In this document: positions 8,226 to 17,100 of the stretch, piece after piece
Position numbering within the stretch: position 1 is the first letter of the stretch
Layout: each line of letters opens with the position of its first letter
Assembly: GCA_029243225.1 (NCBI GenBank)
Contig: JAQWSL010000063.1
Coordinates: 1-33,695 of the forward strand
From: Flavobacteriales bacterium
Lineage (GTDB): Bacteria > Bacteroidota > Bacteroidia > Flavobacteriales_D > Parvicellaceae
Direction of reading: 5' to 3'
DNA: 33,695 nt
The notes under the pieces: model-generated
The model's database searches: none
Told to the model about the DNA's origin: nothing
What the model saw: only the letters and a program-made list of their open reading frames with translations
Translations under genes and position numbers: made by a program

Positions 8226-9017
8226 TTATAGATTAGCTGTTTCTAATTTATTTTCGTTGAAATGTTTATAATAAACATAAAAAGTTCTTTTCAACATTTC
8301 TTGAACACCAACGCTTGTAAATGTCCCACCACTAATACCATCAACCTGAGTCAATTTATCAGATAAACTTCCCGGCTTCACTACTTTAATAGATCTAAAA
8401 TTGGCAGCAGATAATTCAGAATTAGATTTTATTCTACCAATCTTTAATGCATCAAACTGATCTTCAAATTCATCTTTATTAATTTCTGCTCCTAATCCTG
8501 GGGTTTCAGCTTTATGGTCAAAAACTGCACCAGCAATACTCTCTCCATCACTTTCAACGCTAATATAACCCCAAATCGCATCCCAAAGGCCTTTGCCTGT
8601 AACTGGTAATACATAAAAAGTTTTACCATCAATTTCACATTCGAAAAGAGGATAATTTCTAGCTTCTACAGCAATGTTTCTATATTCTTTTTGAAGGTCA
8701 ATATTAAAAGCATCCAAAGTGTCTTTATCTTTAATATCATCAGTAGATGTTTTAACAGATCCATCAACTACATTACCTGTATAATCTAATATCACACGCT
8801 TTTTCACATATTTATTAAAATTCCCTTCTGCTTCAGACCTTTCAAAATTAATTCCTGGAAGAGAATTTAATATGTTTTGCTTCTTTTCATTTTTCACATT
8901 GCTTAGCTGCATTGGTTTTAAAGATGTAGAAACAAATGCTAAAAGTCCACCTACAAGTACAACAAGTATAATTGCAAAAGAAATAGTGTATGCGTTACTG
9001 TCTTTGTTTATTGCCAT
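8226..9017 (-). CDS. nqrC: Na+-NQR subunit C (covalent FMN)
   Basis: A 263-residue subunit with a single N-terminal transmembrane helix (residues 11-31) and a periplasmic FMN-binding domain. The flavinylation site is DGISGGTFTS (226-235), so Thr232 is the likely FMN attachment residue modified by ApbE. The usual DxxSGAT motif has Gly in place of Ala here. HKAETPGLGAEI (168-179) is another family hallmark. It starts one base after the nqrB stop, so translation is probably coupled. Confidence 0.96.
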   Translation of the reverse strand: MAINKDSNAYTISFAIILVVLVGGLLAFVSTSLKPMQLSNVKNEKKQNILNSLPGINFERSEAEGNFNKYVKKRVILDYTGNVVDGSVKTSTDDIKDKDTLDAFNIDLQKEYRNIAVEARNYPLFECEIDGKTFYVLPVTGKGLWDAIWGYISVESDGESIAGAVFDHKAETPGLGAEINKDEFEDQFDALKIGRIKSNSELSAANFRSIKVVKPGSLSDKLTQVDGISGGTFTSVGVQEMLKRTFYVYYKHFNENKLETANL

Positions 9018-9018
9018 T

Positions 9019-10206
9019 TTAAGCTGTTTTTAATCGTTTATTTCTTCTATTAACATTTGCTCTTATAACCATGTGATCGATAAGTGGAGCAAATACATTA
9101 GCAATCAAAATTGCCAACATTATCCCCTCAGGATAAGCAGGATTAACCATTCTAATTAAAATACCTAAAAATCCAGCTAGAAATCCGTAAATAAGTTTTC
9201 CAGAATTTGTTTGTGAAGCAGTTACTGGATCGGTAGCCATAAACACTAAACCAAACATAAAACCACCTACCATTAACTGATGAAGGGCAGGCAATTCAAA
9301 ATAACCATTACCACCAACTAAATTAAGAACAGAAGCCATTACAAAGCCACCAAAGAAAAAGGAAATCATAATTCTCCAGCTTGCAATGCCAGTCCATAAC
9401 AATAATCCAGCACCTATTAAACACATAAGAACAGATGTTTCACCAACAGACCCAGGAATGAAACCAAGAAATGAATCCATCATACTGTATTTTTGCTGGA
9501 ATTGGGCGACATTTTCAAGTGCTGGTGTTTCTTGCATAAAAGAAGCTAGATCTCCTAAAGCAGTAGCTCCACTAGAAGCGTCAACACCTTCCATTTTATC
9601 AAAACCAGTAATCCAAACTTCATTACCAGACATCTTAGTTGGGTATGCAAAGAATAAAAATGCTCTAGCAGTTAAAGCAACATTTAGAATATTCATTCCT
9701 GTACCACCAAACACTTCTTTACCAATAACAACAGCAAAAATTGTTGCAACAGCAACCATCCACAAAGGAACATCAGCAGGCATAATTAGAGGAATTAACA
9801 TTCCTGAAACTAAAAACCCTTCTTGAACAGAGTGACCATTCTTGATAGCAAAAATAAACTCAACAAATAGTCCTGCTCCATAAGAAACAACCACTAATGG
9901 TAGAACAACTAAGGCACCTTTACCTACTATTTCCCAAAATGAAACAGCTTCACCAGTCAATAAAAAATGCTGATAGCCAGTATTGTAAATTCCAAAAAGC
10001 AGACATGGAATTAGTGCAATTATCACAATCATCATCGTTCGTTTCAAATCTATAGAATCTCTAACATGAGTTCCATTTTTTGTTACATGATTTGGAGTAA
10101 ACATTAACGTCTCAATAGCATCTACTAGAGGGAAAAACTTTTTAGTTTTTTCACTCTTGTTAAGCTTAGCATGTGCGTTATCAAATATTTTTCTTAAAAA
10201 CTTCAC
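9019..10206 (-). CDS. nqrB: Na+-NQR subunit B (covalent FMN, sodium channel subunit)
   Basis: A 395-residue polytopic subunit with about ten helices. It carries covalent FMN at Thr215 in the motif VDASSGATAL (208-217). The segments HSVQEGFLVSGMLIPLIMP and VFGGTGMNILNVALTARAF are characteristic. The start codon is GTG at 10206 (MKFLRKIFD), which fits the usual NqrB N-terminus. A GTG start is unusual here because most neighbours use ATG. The gene starts 16 bases after the nqrA stop. Confidence 0.97.
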   Translation of the reverse strand: MKFLRKIFDNAHAKLNKSEKTKKFFPLVDAIETLMFTPNHVTKNGTHVRDSIDLKRTMMIVIIALIPCLLFGIYNTGYQHFLLTGEAVSFWEIVGKGALVVLPLVVVSYGAGLFVEFIFAIKNGHSVQEGFLVSGMLIPLIMPADVPLWMVAVATIFAVVIGKEVFGGTGMNILNVALTARAFLFFAYPTKMSGNEVWITGFDKMEGVDASSGATALGDLASFMQETPALENVAQFQQKYSMMDSFLGFIPGSVGETSVLMCLIGAGLLLWTGIASWRIMISFFFGGFVMASVLNLVGGNGYFELPALHQLMVGGFMFGLVFMATDPVTASQTNSGKLIYGFLAGFLGILIRMVNPAYPEGIMLAILIANVFAPLIDHMVIRANVNRRNKRLKTA

Positions 10207-10222
10207 TTAATTCAATTTTAAA

Positions 10223-11578
10223 TTACATACACTCATCATAAATCATGTCTAAACCGTCACGAACGATTTGCTGAACATTGATTTTAGATGTACAAACAAA
10301 TTCACAAAGCGCAAAATCTTCAGGGGCTACTTCATAAATACCTAGGTTCTCCATTCTTTCTATATCGTTAGAGAGGATAGATTTAATTAAATAAACAGGA
10401 TAAATATCAAATGGAAAAACTTTCTCATATTGACCTGAAACAACATAAGCTCTTTCTTCACCATTAATATTGGTATCCATTGCATATTCTTTGGATTTAG
10501 GCATCATCCAAGATGGATAAGCTCGAGATGCTGAAAATCTTTTAAAACCGGCACTTAACCAACCTTCCGTTAAAAAAAACTTATAATTATCTCCTTCAGG
10601 AAGAATAGTTATTTGAGAATCATAAAAAGATAAGAAATCATCAGAACTAACTTGCGAACCTGTAAGAGGATTACCAGAAATAATTCTACTATTTTCTTTA
10701 ACAGATTTAGAAATAATAGAACTAATACTACTTCCAATGATTGTTTTGAAGTATTTTTTATCAGATGCATTCTCACCTGTAACTGCAATAACCTTAGTGG
10801 CATCATACTTACCTGTAAGTGCATACCTTCCAAGAATTAGAACATCTTGGGGATTAATATACCAAACAATTTCACCTTTATTAATGGGGTTAATATGATG
10901 TATTTGAACCCCTACGTTTCCAGCAGGATGAGCACCTTTTACATTAGTAATTTGAACTTCTTTTGCATTTTTAAAAACTGCGCTAGACGACTTTCTAGTT
11001 TGAAGGTGAACATTGCCATCAGTAAGTTTGTTTAACAACTCAATCCCAGCATTAAACTCAGCATCTTTGCCATCAAGGATAAAGTCATTATCAGGTGCAA
11101 GAGGATTAGAATCAAAAGAAGAAATAAAGATTGCCTTTGGAGTATCAGTTGGGTTTGCGACAATATCAATAGGTCTCATTCTAAGAAAAGGCCATAAACC
11201 AGAAGAAAGCATCATTGATTTTACAGCTTCTCGATCTAAATTTTTAACATCAGTAACAGTTGATTCCAAATATGAAGTTTCTGCATCTGCTTCAACAATA
11301 ACATCAAGAATTCTTCTCTTAGCACCTCTAACAATATCTTTTACAACACCAGATACTGGAGAAACATAATAGATAGAGTCTCTATATTTATCGAAAAAAA
11401 CTGGTGAGCCAGCTTTTACTTTATCGCCAACTTTAACAACCAATTTTGGTGTTAGTCCTGTAAAGTTTGGGGGTTGAATAGAAAAAAGTTTCGATTTAGC
11501 AGCTTCAACAAGGACTTTTTCAGCTTTCCCTTTCATGTTGACATCTAAACCTTTACGAATGGTTATCGTTTGAGACAT
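10223..11578 (-). CDS. nqrA: Na+-NQR subunit A
   Basis: A 451-residue cytoplasmic-side subunit, first gene of the operon. The N-terminus ITIRKGLDVNMKGKAE is the family hallmark. It is followed by a lipoyl/barrel-sandwich-like region (VVKVGDKVKAGSPVFFDK, then VSPVSGVVKDI). Further motifs include MRPIDIVANPTDTPKAIF and the C-terminal CEFVCTSKINVQ. Length is normal. It begins 92 bases from the divergent DUF5103 gene. The likely operon promoter is the palindromic -7 element at 11601-11616, about 23 bases before the ATG. Confidence 0.97.
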   Translation of the reverse strand: MSQTITIRKGLDVNMKGKAEKVLVEAAKSKLFSIQPPNFTGLTPKLVVKVGDKVKAGSPVFFDKYRDSIYYVSPVSGVVKDIVRGAKRRILDVIVEADAETSYLESTVTDVKNLDREAVKSMMLSSGLWPFLRMRPIDIVANPTDTPKAIFISSFDSNPLAPDNDFILDGKDAEFNAGIELLNKLTDGNVHLQTRKSSSAVFKNAKEVQITNVKGAHPAGNVGVQIHHINPINKGEIVWYINPQDVLILGRYALTGKYDATKVIAVTGENASDKKYFKTIIGSSISSIISKSVKENSRIISGNPLTGSQVSSDDFLSFYDSQITILPEGDNYKFFLTEGWLSAGFKRFSASRAYPSWMMPKSKEYAMDTNINGEERAYVVSGQYEKVFPFDIYPVYLIKSILSNDIERMENLGIYEVAPEDFALCEFVCTSKINVQQIVRDGLDMIYDECM

Positions 11579-11600
11579 AAATAGTTGTTATTAAGCGGAG

Positions 11601-11616
11601 CAAATTTATAAATTTG
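11601..11616. promoter_or_regulatory. Perfect 16-bp palindrome with back-to-back -7 motifs between nqrA and the DUF5103 gene
   Basis: CAAATTTATAAATTTG reads the same on both strands. Each half gives TAAATTTG, a full match to the Bacteroidota TAnnTTTG -7 element. On the minus strand (11608-11601) it would start the nqr transcript about 15 bases before the nqrA ATG. On the plus strand (11609-11616) it would start the DUF5103 transcript with a leader near 48 bases. The -33 TTTG/TTG candidates lie at non-ideal distances (about 14 bases on minus, about 21 on plus). It could be a shared bidirectional promoter, or an operator for a dimeric regulator. Confidence 0.4.
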
Positions 11617-11670
11617 TACCATCAAATAAATAGACTGTTTACATATATTTAGACTATACTATAATTTAGA

Positions 11671-13050
11671 ATGATTATAAATAAGGAAAAGGCAATTCAA
11701 CTGATTTACACTACTGTTGTAATACAAATTATTTTTCATAGCTGCTCAATAAACAACAATGTAAGTAGTAATGGTGCAAACAATAATAAATCAGAAAAAA
11801 ATGCATCCATCAAAAAAGAAATTGACTTTTATAAAGAAGAAACTATACGCTTAGAAGATTACATTTATGACAAAAACATAAAAAGTATATTACTTTACAA
11901 GAGAGGCGTAGAGTTGGCCGAACCCTTTATAATTCTCAATAGCAATGAACAACTTGTTTTAAGGTTTGACGACCTAAACGCAGACTTTAATAGCTATCAG
12001 TACCAATTCATACATTGCAATTCAAATTGGGAAAAAAGCAATCTCAATGAAATGAATTATATAAATGGATTTAACGATAATTATTTTGAAAACTCTGAAA
12101 AGTCATTTAACACGCACCAGCCCTATGTTCATTACTGGGTATCTTTTCCTAATGAAGATGTAAGTTTTTTAATTTCAGGAAATTACATTGTAAACGTATT
12201 TGAAGAGGGCAACCCTGAACAACCTATTTTTTCAAAGAAATTCTACATATCTGAGCAAAATATTCAACCAGAAATAAGTATCTCCTACCCTTCTAACATA
12301 GATCAAAAATATTATCAACAAGAAGTAGATTTCAATTTTATATATTCACCTAATCAGATAATAGATCCCTATTCTAATGTCAATGTATTTGTTGAACAAA
12401 ATCACAGAACAGACAACATGATTTCTAATCTTGAACCAAATTTTGTAAGAGAAAATAAGCTAGTATATAATTATGATGATGAAAATATTTTTGATGGTGG
12501 AAATGAATTTAGATACATCAACCTTACTAGTTTTCAAACAGAAATAGATAGAATTAGAAAATCTGAACTTACAGATAGCACCTATAAAATTACGCTCATG
12601 GCTGATGAAAAAAGAACCTACAAAAGGTACCTAGAAAAGCCTGATATTAATGGCAAGTTATTAATAAAAACAGTAGATGGAAACGATTGGAACACTGAAG
12701 GCGATTATGCTCATGTGAAATTTAGTCTTCCTTACAGAAGCACATTAGACCAAGGAGATTTATACATCTTTGGTCAGATTAGCAATTGGAAAATTGACCC
12801 CGAATTTCAAATGAAATACAATACATATAAAGGTAGCTACGAAGCAGAATTGTATTTAAAACAAGGATATTACAATTACCTTTATTTATATGTTAATGAC
12901 ACTGCCAAAAGTGCTGACATTAGACACATTGAAGGGTCTCATTTCGACACTGAAAATGAATACCTATTTAAAGTTTATTATTCTGATCCAGGAGATTTTT
13001 ACGATCGGCTACTGCTTTATCATGTAGCAAATTCAAGAAAAAGTTTTTAA
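11671..13050 (+). CDS. DUF5103 protein (type IX secretion system plug-domain family)
   Basis: A 459-residue exported protein. The N-terminus has a hydrophobic signal segment ending in FHSCS, possibly a lipoprotein Cys at 25. The DUF5103 domain follows, with LRFDDLNADFNSYQYQFIHC, NWEKSNLNEMNYINGF, YVHYWVSFPN and ISGNYIVNVFEEG in the family order. In Flavobacterium johnsoniae a DUF5103 protein was seen plugging the periplasmic side of the SprA translocon. Family members are near-universal in T9SS-bearing Bacteroidota. The window also encodes three T9SS cargo proteins, so this is consistent. It is divergent from nqrA and convergent with the saccharopine dehydrogenase gene, 5 bases away. Confidence 0.82.
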   Translation: MIINKEKAIQLIYTTVVIQIIFHSCSINNNVSSNGANNNKSEKNASIKKEIDFYKEETIRLEDYIYDKNIKSILLYKRGVELAEPFIILNSNEQLVLRFDDLNADFNSYQYQFIHCNSNWEKSNLNEMNYINGFNDNYFENSEKSFNTHQPYVHYWVSFPNEDVSFLISGNYIVNVFEEGNPEQPIFSKKFYISEQNIQPEISISYPSNIDQKYYQQEVDFNFIYSPNQIIDPYSNVNVFVEQNHRTDNMISNLEPNFVRENKLVYNYDDENIFDGGNEFRYINLTSFQTEIDRIRKSELTDSTYKITLMADEKRTYKRYLEKPDINGKLLIKTVDGNDWNTEGDYAHVKFSLPYRSTLDQGDLYIFGQISNWKIDPEFQMKYNTYKGSYEAELYLKQGYYNYLYLYVNDTAKSADIRHIEGSHFDTENEYLFKVYYSDPGDFYDRLLLYHVANSRKSF

Positions 13051-13055
13051 GCAAT

Positions 13056-14195
13056 TTAATTAACCACTTTTTCTTTGACATAGTGAACGTTTCTATCTTT
13101 TAAATAATTAATAAAATAATGGAAACACTCTTCATGCTTACCAACTAATTCAGGAGGGAAAACACCTTTTTCCTTAAATAAACCATCTAAAAACAAATTA
13201 GCTGCAGCTGTTGCAGTATAACCAGTTGTTCGTGCCATAGATGAAGTATTTGTCTGGTTATCAAATTGATCGTGTAAATGATAAACAATTTTTTCTTCTT
13301 CTCCATTTTCATTTTCCCCTTTTAAGCTTACCCTCATCACAGTAATTTCTTGTTCATTTTCTCCCAGCTTCCATTCCTTGAACAACATCTTACTTGTGAA
13401 ATCTAACTTAGAAACCATATTACCATTAACTTCAATTTCATCTTCATCAAAAAAGCCAGTTTCTTTTAGCACCCTAATGTATTCTACATGTCCAGGATAC
13501 CTCAAAGTCTTTTCTTTCATATTTGGAATATGAGGCATTGTAAAGATTATTGAACGTAGCCCATCGGAATTAAAAGACTCTAAAGTACCAACACCATCAA
13601 ATTCTATAAATTCACAGTCAGTTAAAGGTTCTCTTACAATTAGTTTACTGTTTTCCACATACCTAGCCGGCCTTGTATATTCTTCTATTACATCTATAGG
13701 TGAAAATGGAGCTTTGTAACTAAATGGCCACTTTTTCACTTTTGGAAGTCCACCAACTAAACATTCAAAATCTGTCAACTTATACTTCTCATTATAATAC
13801 CCTAATATAACGTTATCCATTCCAGGAGCAACACCACAATCAACTATTGCAGTAACTCCATTAGCTTTTGCCCTATCATCTAAATCCAAAGAATTTTCAG
13901 GGAAAAATGAAATATCTACAACATTCACTTCTGCTTTAATAATATTTTCTAAAGTTCGATATCCTAGAAACCCAGGAACAGCTGAAATAACTAAATCAAA
14001 ACTAGTAATGGTTTTCATTAAAAGTTGCTCGTTAGTAACATCCAAAACCATAATGTCTAATTCTGAACATTTTTCTTTTGTTGAATCCAAAACTTGGCCA
14101 CATATATCTGTCAATAAAACATCATGGTTTTTAACCATGTCAATGGCCATTGCACTACCAACCATACCACCACCTAAAACAATAACTTTACTCAT
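13056..14195 (-). CDS. Saccharopine dehydrogenase family protein (possible lysine 6-dehydrogenase)
   Basis: A 379-residue NAD(P)-dependent oxidoreductase. The Rossmann nucleotide-binding turn is VIVLGGGMVGSAMA (residues 4-17). The substrate domain contains DCGVAPGMDNVI, GGLPKVKKWPFSYKAPFSP and, near the end, SSMARTTGYTATAAANLF. This short single-polypeptide layout is shared by saccharopine dehydrogenases and L-lysine 6-dehydrogenases. The sequence alone does not fix the substrate. A role in lysine breakdown is the best guess. It stands alone between Tex and the convergent DUF5103 gene, with its own 136-base upstream spacer. Confidence 0.82.
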   Translation of the reverse strand: MSKVIVLGGGMVGSAMAIDMVKNHDVLLTDICGQVLDSTKEKCSELDIMVLDVTNEQLLMKTITSFDLVISAVPGFLGYRTLENIIKAEVNVVDISFFPENSLDLDDRAKANGVTAIVDCGVAPGMDNVILGYYNEKYKLTDFECLVGGLPKVKKWPFSYKAPFSPIDVIEEYTRPARYVENSKLIVREPLTDCEFIEFDGVGTLESFNSDGLRSIIFTMPHIPNMKEKTLRYPGHVEYIRVLKETGFFDEDEIEVNGNMVSKLDFTSKMLFKEWKLGENEQEITVMRVSLKGENENGEEEKIVYHLHDQFDNQTNTSSMARTTGYTATAAANLFLDGLFKEKGVFPPELVGKHEECFHYFINYLKDRNVHYVKEKVVN

Positions 14196-14331
14196 AAAAA
14201 TAATTTAAGAATTTAAAAATAGAAACTAATAAAAAATGAAAAACAAACTACAACCCAGGAGTAAGAACCCAAGGCATCGATTTAGATAGTTTAGTTTTTA
14301 GAAAAATCATGACAATAAAATTAAGCAATTA

Positions 14332-16458
14332 TCATATACCTTTTAAGCTTAATCCAATTCTTTTTCTTTCCACATCAACAGAAACAACCTTTGCTTTTAC
14401 ATGTTGATGAACCTTAATGAAATCTGATGGATTTTCGATGTATTCATCTGCTAAGTGTGAGATGTGAATTAAACCGTTTTCTTTAATACCAATATCAACA
14501 AAAGCACCAAAATTGGTTACATTATTAACAATTCCTGGCAATATTTGACCAATAGATAAATCATTAATTGTTCTTATGGTTGGATCAAACTCTAATTGGT
14601 AAATGATTTTTCTAGGATCTAAACCCGGCTTAATCAATTCTGACTTAATATCATTAATAGTTTGAAATCCTAAAGTAGAAGATAAATGTTGCTCCCAATT
14701 AATCGCCTCTACTCTCAAGGTATTACCAATTAAATCTTCAATCTTAACTTTCTCCTTAACACAAATCTTATTAATAATGTTATAATAATCAGGATGAACA
14801 GCACTGTCATCTAGAGGGTTCAACCCATTTTTCACCCTTAGAAAACCAGCAGATTGTTCAAAACATTTAGCACCTAATTTTGGCACATTTTTTAATTCCT
14901 CTCTAGAATTAAATGACCCATGTTCTTTTCTATATTTTACAATATTTTCTGAAATTTTCTTTCCAATACCAGAAACATGTTCAAGTAAATATTCACTCGC
15001 AGTATTTAAATCAACACCTACATTATTTACTGCACTTACAACGACATTGTTTAATTTTTTTGAAAGCAACGCCTGATCAACATCGTGTTGATATTGCCCA
15101 ACACCAATACTTTTCGGATCTATTTTAACCAACTCAGCTAATGGATCTATCAACCTTCTCCCAATTGAAATAGCACCTCTAACAGTTACATCGAAATCAG
15201 GAAATTCTTTCCTCGCAATTGAAGAAGCTGAATAAACAGAAGCCCCAGCTTCATTTACAACATACACATTAACTTTTCTATTAAATCTTGTTCCTTTTAT
15301 AAGTCTTTCAGTTTCTCTGGATGCTGTTCCATTACCTATTGCAATACCATCTAATTTGTATTGTTCAATTAGACCTGCAATTTTTTTCTTTGCTTCACCA
15401 AATAGATTTTGTGGTGGATGTGGATAAATAGTGGCATTATTCAAAAGATCACCTTTATCAGAAAGACAAACTAATTTACAACCAGATTTGAATCCAGGAT
15501 CAATTGCCAATATTCTTTTATCTCTAAGTGGTGGTTGCATTAAGAGTTGTCGTAAATTATCAGAAAAAACAGCTATGGCTTTATGGTCACTTTTTTCTTT
15601 CAGTTTATTAAAAATCTCTTTTCGCATTGAAGGTTTTAAAGATTTTGACCAAGCTAATTCTATGGCTTTACTTAAGATTGTTAAGCTTCCTTGATCAGAA
15701 ATAACTTTACTTGAAATAATATCTATTACTTTTTTCTTATCTAATTTTAAACTAACTGTTAAGAACCCTTCATTTGCGCCCCTTTGTACAGCCATAAATC
15801 GATGCGATTTAATTTTAGAAAGTGCTTCAGAATAATCGATGTAATCTTTATACTTTTCTGCACCTTCTTCATCTTTACTGCTTTTTTTAACTTTTGACAT
15901 CAATAACCCATTTCTTGAAATCTCTTGTCTGAGTAGGTGTCTAATTTGTTTTCTTTCTACAATCCATTTTATAAGAATTTCAATAACTCCATCCATTATT
16001 AAAACCTCATTGCTGTAAGACTCACATTTAAAAGATAAAATTTGACGCTTAGAGACAATTTCTTTTTGAGACAATATTATTTTTGCCAACCCATCTAAAC
16101 CTGAATTTATAGCTAGTGTTGCTTTATTTTCTTTTTGTTGCTTAAAAGGTAAAAACAAGTCTTCGATTTCAGTTAAATTCCAAGAAGAACTTATATTCAA
16201 TATCAATTTAGCATCTATTACTTTTCTCTTTTTTAAAAGCTTTAAAATATTGTTCTTTCTAACAGCAATTTTCTCAAATAAATTAATTTGATCTGAAATA
16301 AATTCTATACCTATTTCATCTACCCCACCAGTTTGGTCCTTTCTGTATCTAGCAATAAATGGTAAAGTTGCACCTTCCTTTAACAAAGCTGAAACAGCTT
16401 CCACCTGATCTAAATTAAGACCTGTTTTTTCTGAAATTAAATGAAATGGCAAAGACAT
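14332..16458 (-). CDS. tex: Tex family RNA-binding transcriptional accessory protein
   Basis: A 708-residue cytoplasmic nucleic-acid-binding protein. The order of domains is the Tex N-terminal helical domain (FIARYRKDQTGGVDE at 34-48), and an YqgF/RNase H-like domain starting at RILAIDPGFKSGCK (315-328). Next is tandem helix-hairpin-helix (VSGIGKKISENIVKYRKEHG, then VPKLGAKCFEQSAGFLRV), and a C-terminal S1 domain (NNVTNFGAFVDIGIKENGL, HISHLADEYI). It stops right after S1, without the basic tail of longer proteobacterial Tex. Conserved housekeeping protein, linked in other bacteria to transcription and RNA metabolism. Eighteen bases separate it from the carotenoid gene upstream. Confidence 0.96.
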   Translation of the reverse strand: MSLPFHLISEKTGLNLDQVEAVSALLKEGATLPFIARYRKDQTGGVDEIGIEFISDQINLFEKIAVRKNNILKLLKKRKVIDAKLILNISSSWNLTEIEDLFLPFKQQKENKATLAINSGLDGLAKIILSQKEIVSKRQILSFKCESYSNEVLIMDGVIEILIKWIVERKQIRHLLRQEISRNGLLMSKVKKSSKDEEGAEKYKDYIDYSEALSKIKSHRFMAVQRGANEGFLTVSLKLDKKKVIDIISSKVISDQGSLTILSKAIELAWSKSLKPSMRKEIFNKLKEKSDHKAIAVFSDNLRQLLMQPPLRDKRILAIDPGFKSGCKLVCLSDKGDLLNNATIYPHPPQNLFGEAKKKIAGLIEQYKLDGIAIGNGTASRETERLIKGTRFNRKVNVYVVNEAGASVYSASSIARKEFPDFDVTVRGAISIGRRLIDPLAELVKIDPKSIGVGQYQHDVDQALLSKKLNNVVVSAVNNVGVDLNTASEYLLEHVSGIGKKISENIVKYRKEHGSFNSREELKNVPKLGAKCFEQSAGFLRVKNGLNPLDDSAVHPDYYNIINKICVKEKVKIEDLIGNTLRVEAINWEQHLSSTLGFQTINDIKSELIKPGLDPRKIIYQLEFDPTIRTINDLSIGQILPGIVNNVTNFGAFVDIGIKENGLIHISHLADEYIENPSDFIKVHQHVKAKVVSVDVERKRIGLSLKGI

Positions 16459-16476
16459 TAGTGAAAAAATAATTGG

Positions 16477-17100
16477 TTAATAAAAACATAAAAAAAACAA
16501 AGCAAGTATAACGTAATAACCTGCAGTCAAAAAGAAAACTTTTTCTTTTGGTTTAAAAAACAATAAAATTACCTGATTTATTATAGCTACGATAAACCAA
16601 TCTCTATAATTAGAAAGTGGAATCTCATTAGCTGACCAAGTCCAAAAGTCAAGCTTATGAGCAACAGGCTCAATTATGAAATCTAGGGCAAGCATTAATA
16701 AAGAAGAAATAATAACAATTAAGACAGGTGATGAAACAAAACGAATAGAAATTTCTCTTGAAACCAAGCACAACAAAACCCAATTAATTCCAATTAAAGG
16801 AGGAACACCATTAATTTTAAATCCCAAAGATTTTCCATACACATAATCGCCAAAGAGATGACCTCCGTTTACACCCAACCATTCAGCAGTAAAGCTGAAA
16901 ATAAAAACAGCTAACAACAAAAGATAATCTTTAAAGCTAATCTTTAATCTAAAAAGAATGATAATAAGCGGGATAATTAAAGAAACAAATGATAACTGTA
17001 AAAACAGTTCTTCATGAATCCATTTAATGCCAATAATTCCAGCTAGATAAACTATGAAACAAAAAACAAGCTCAAACTTATATTTACTAAAACCTCTCAA
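16477..17100 (-). CDS. cruF: CruF-type carotenoid biosynthesis protein (DUF422, 1'-hydratase)
   Basis: A 207-residue membrane protein with about six to seven helices. The family core EWLGVNGGHLFGDYVYG (92-108), followed by GVPPLIGINWVLLCLVSREI, identifies the DUF422/CruF family. In cyanobacteria and flavobacteria these enzymes hydrate the 1',2' double bond of a psi end group. The start is a TTG at 17100, immediately after the stop of the CrtD-like gene, with no early in-frame ATG, so translation is probably coupled. Pairing with a CrtD-like desaturase fits a pathway to hydroxylated monocyclic or acyclic carotenoids such as saproxanthin or myxol. Confidence 0.85.
   Translation of the reverse strand: MRGFSKYKFELVFCFIVYLAGIIGIKWIHEELFLQLSFVSLIIPLIIILFRLKISFKDYLLLLAVFIFSFTAEWLGVNGGHLFGDYVYGKSLGFKINGVPPLIGINWVLLCLVSREISIRFVSSPVLIVIISSLLMLALDFIIEPVAHKLDFWTWSANEIPLSNYRDWFIVAIINQVILLFFKPKEKVFFLTAGYYVILALFFLCFY

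Noticed and set aside
9386-9826. Plus-strand ORF of 146 codons
   Set aside because: It is antisense to nqrB, a clear conserved gene, and its translation has no protein-like pattern.
11013-11369. Plus-strand ORF of 118 codons
   Set aside because: It is antisense to nqrA with low-complexity Ser/Ile-rich translation, a frame shadow.
13036-13074. Inverted repeat AGAAAAAGT / ACTTTTTCT between convergent genes
   Set aside because: The stem is almost all A-T with a 21-base loop and overlaps both coding ends. It is too weak to call a terminator.
14196-14331. Short frame of 17 codons and direct AACCC repeats in the spacer before tex
   Set aside because: The peptide is too short and basic to support. 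The repeats are only five bases long.
15431-15694. Plus-strand ORF of 87 codons inside tex
   Set aside because: It lies opposite the YqgF region of Tex and has no start signal or family likeness.
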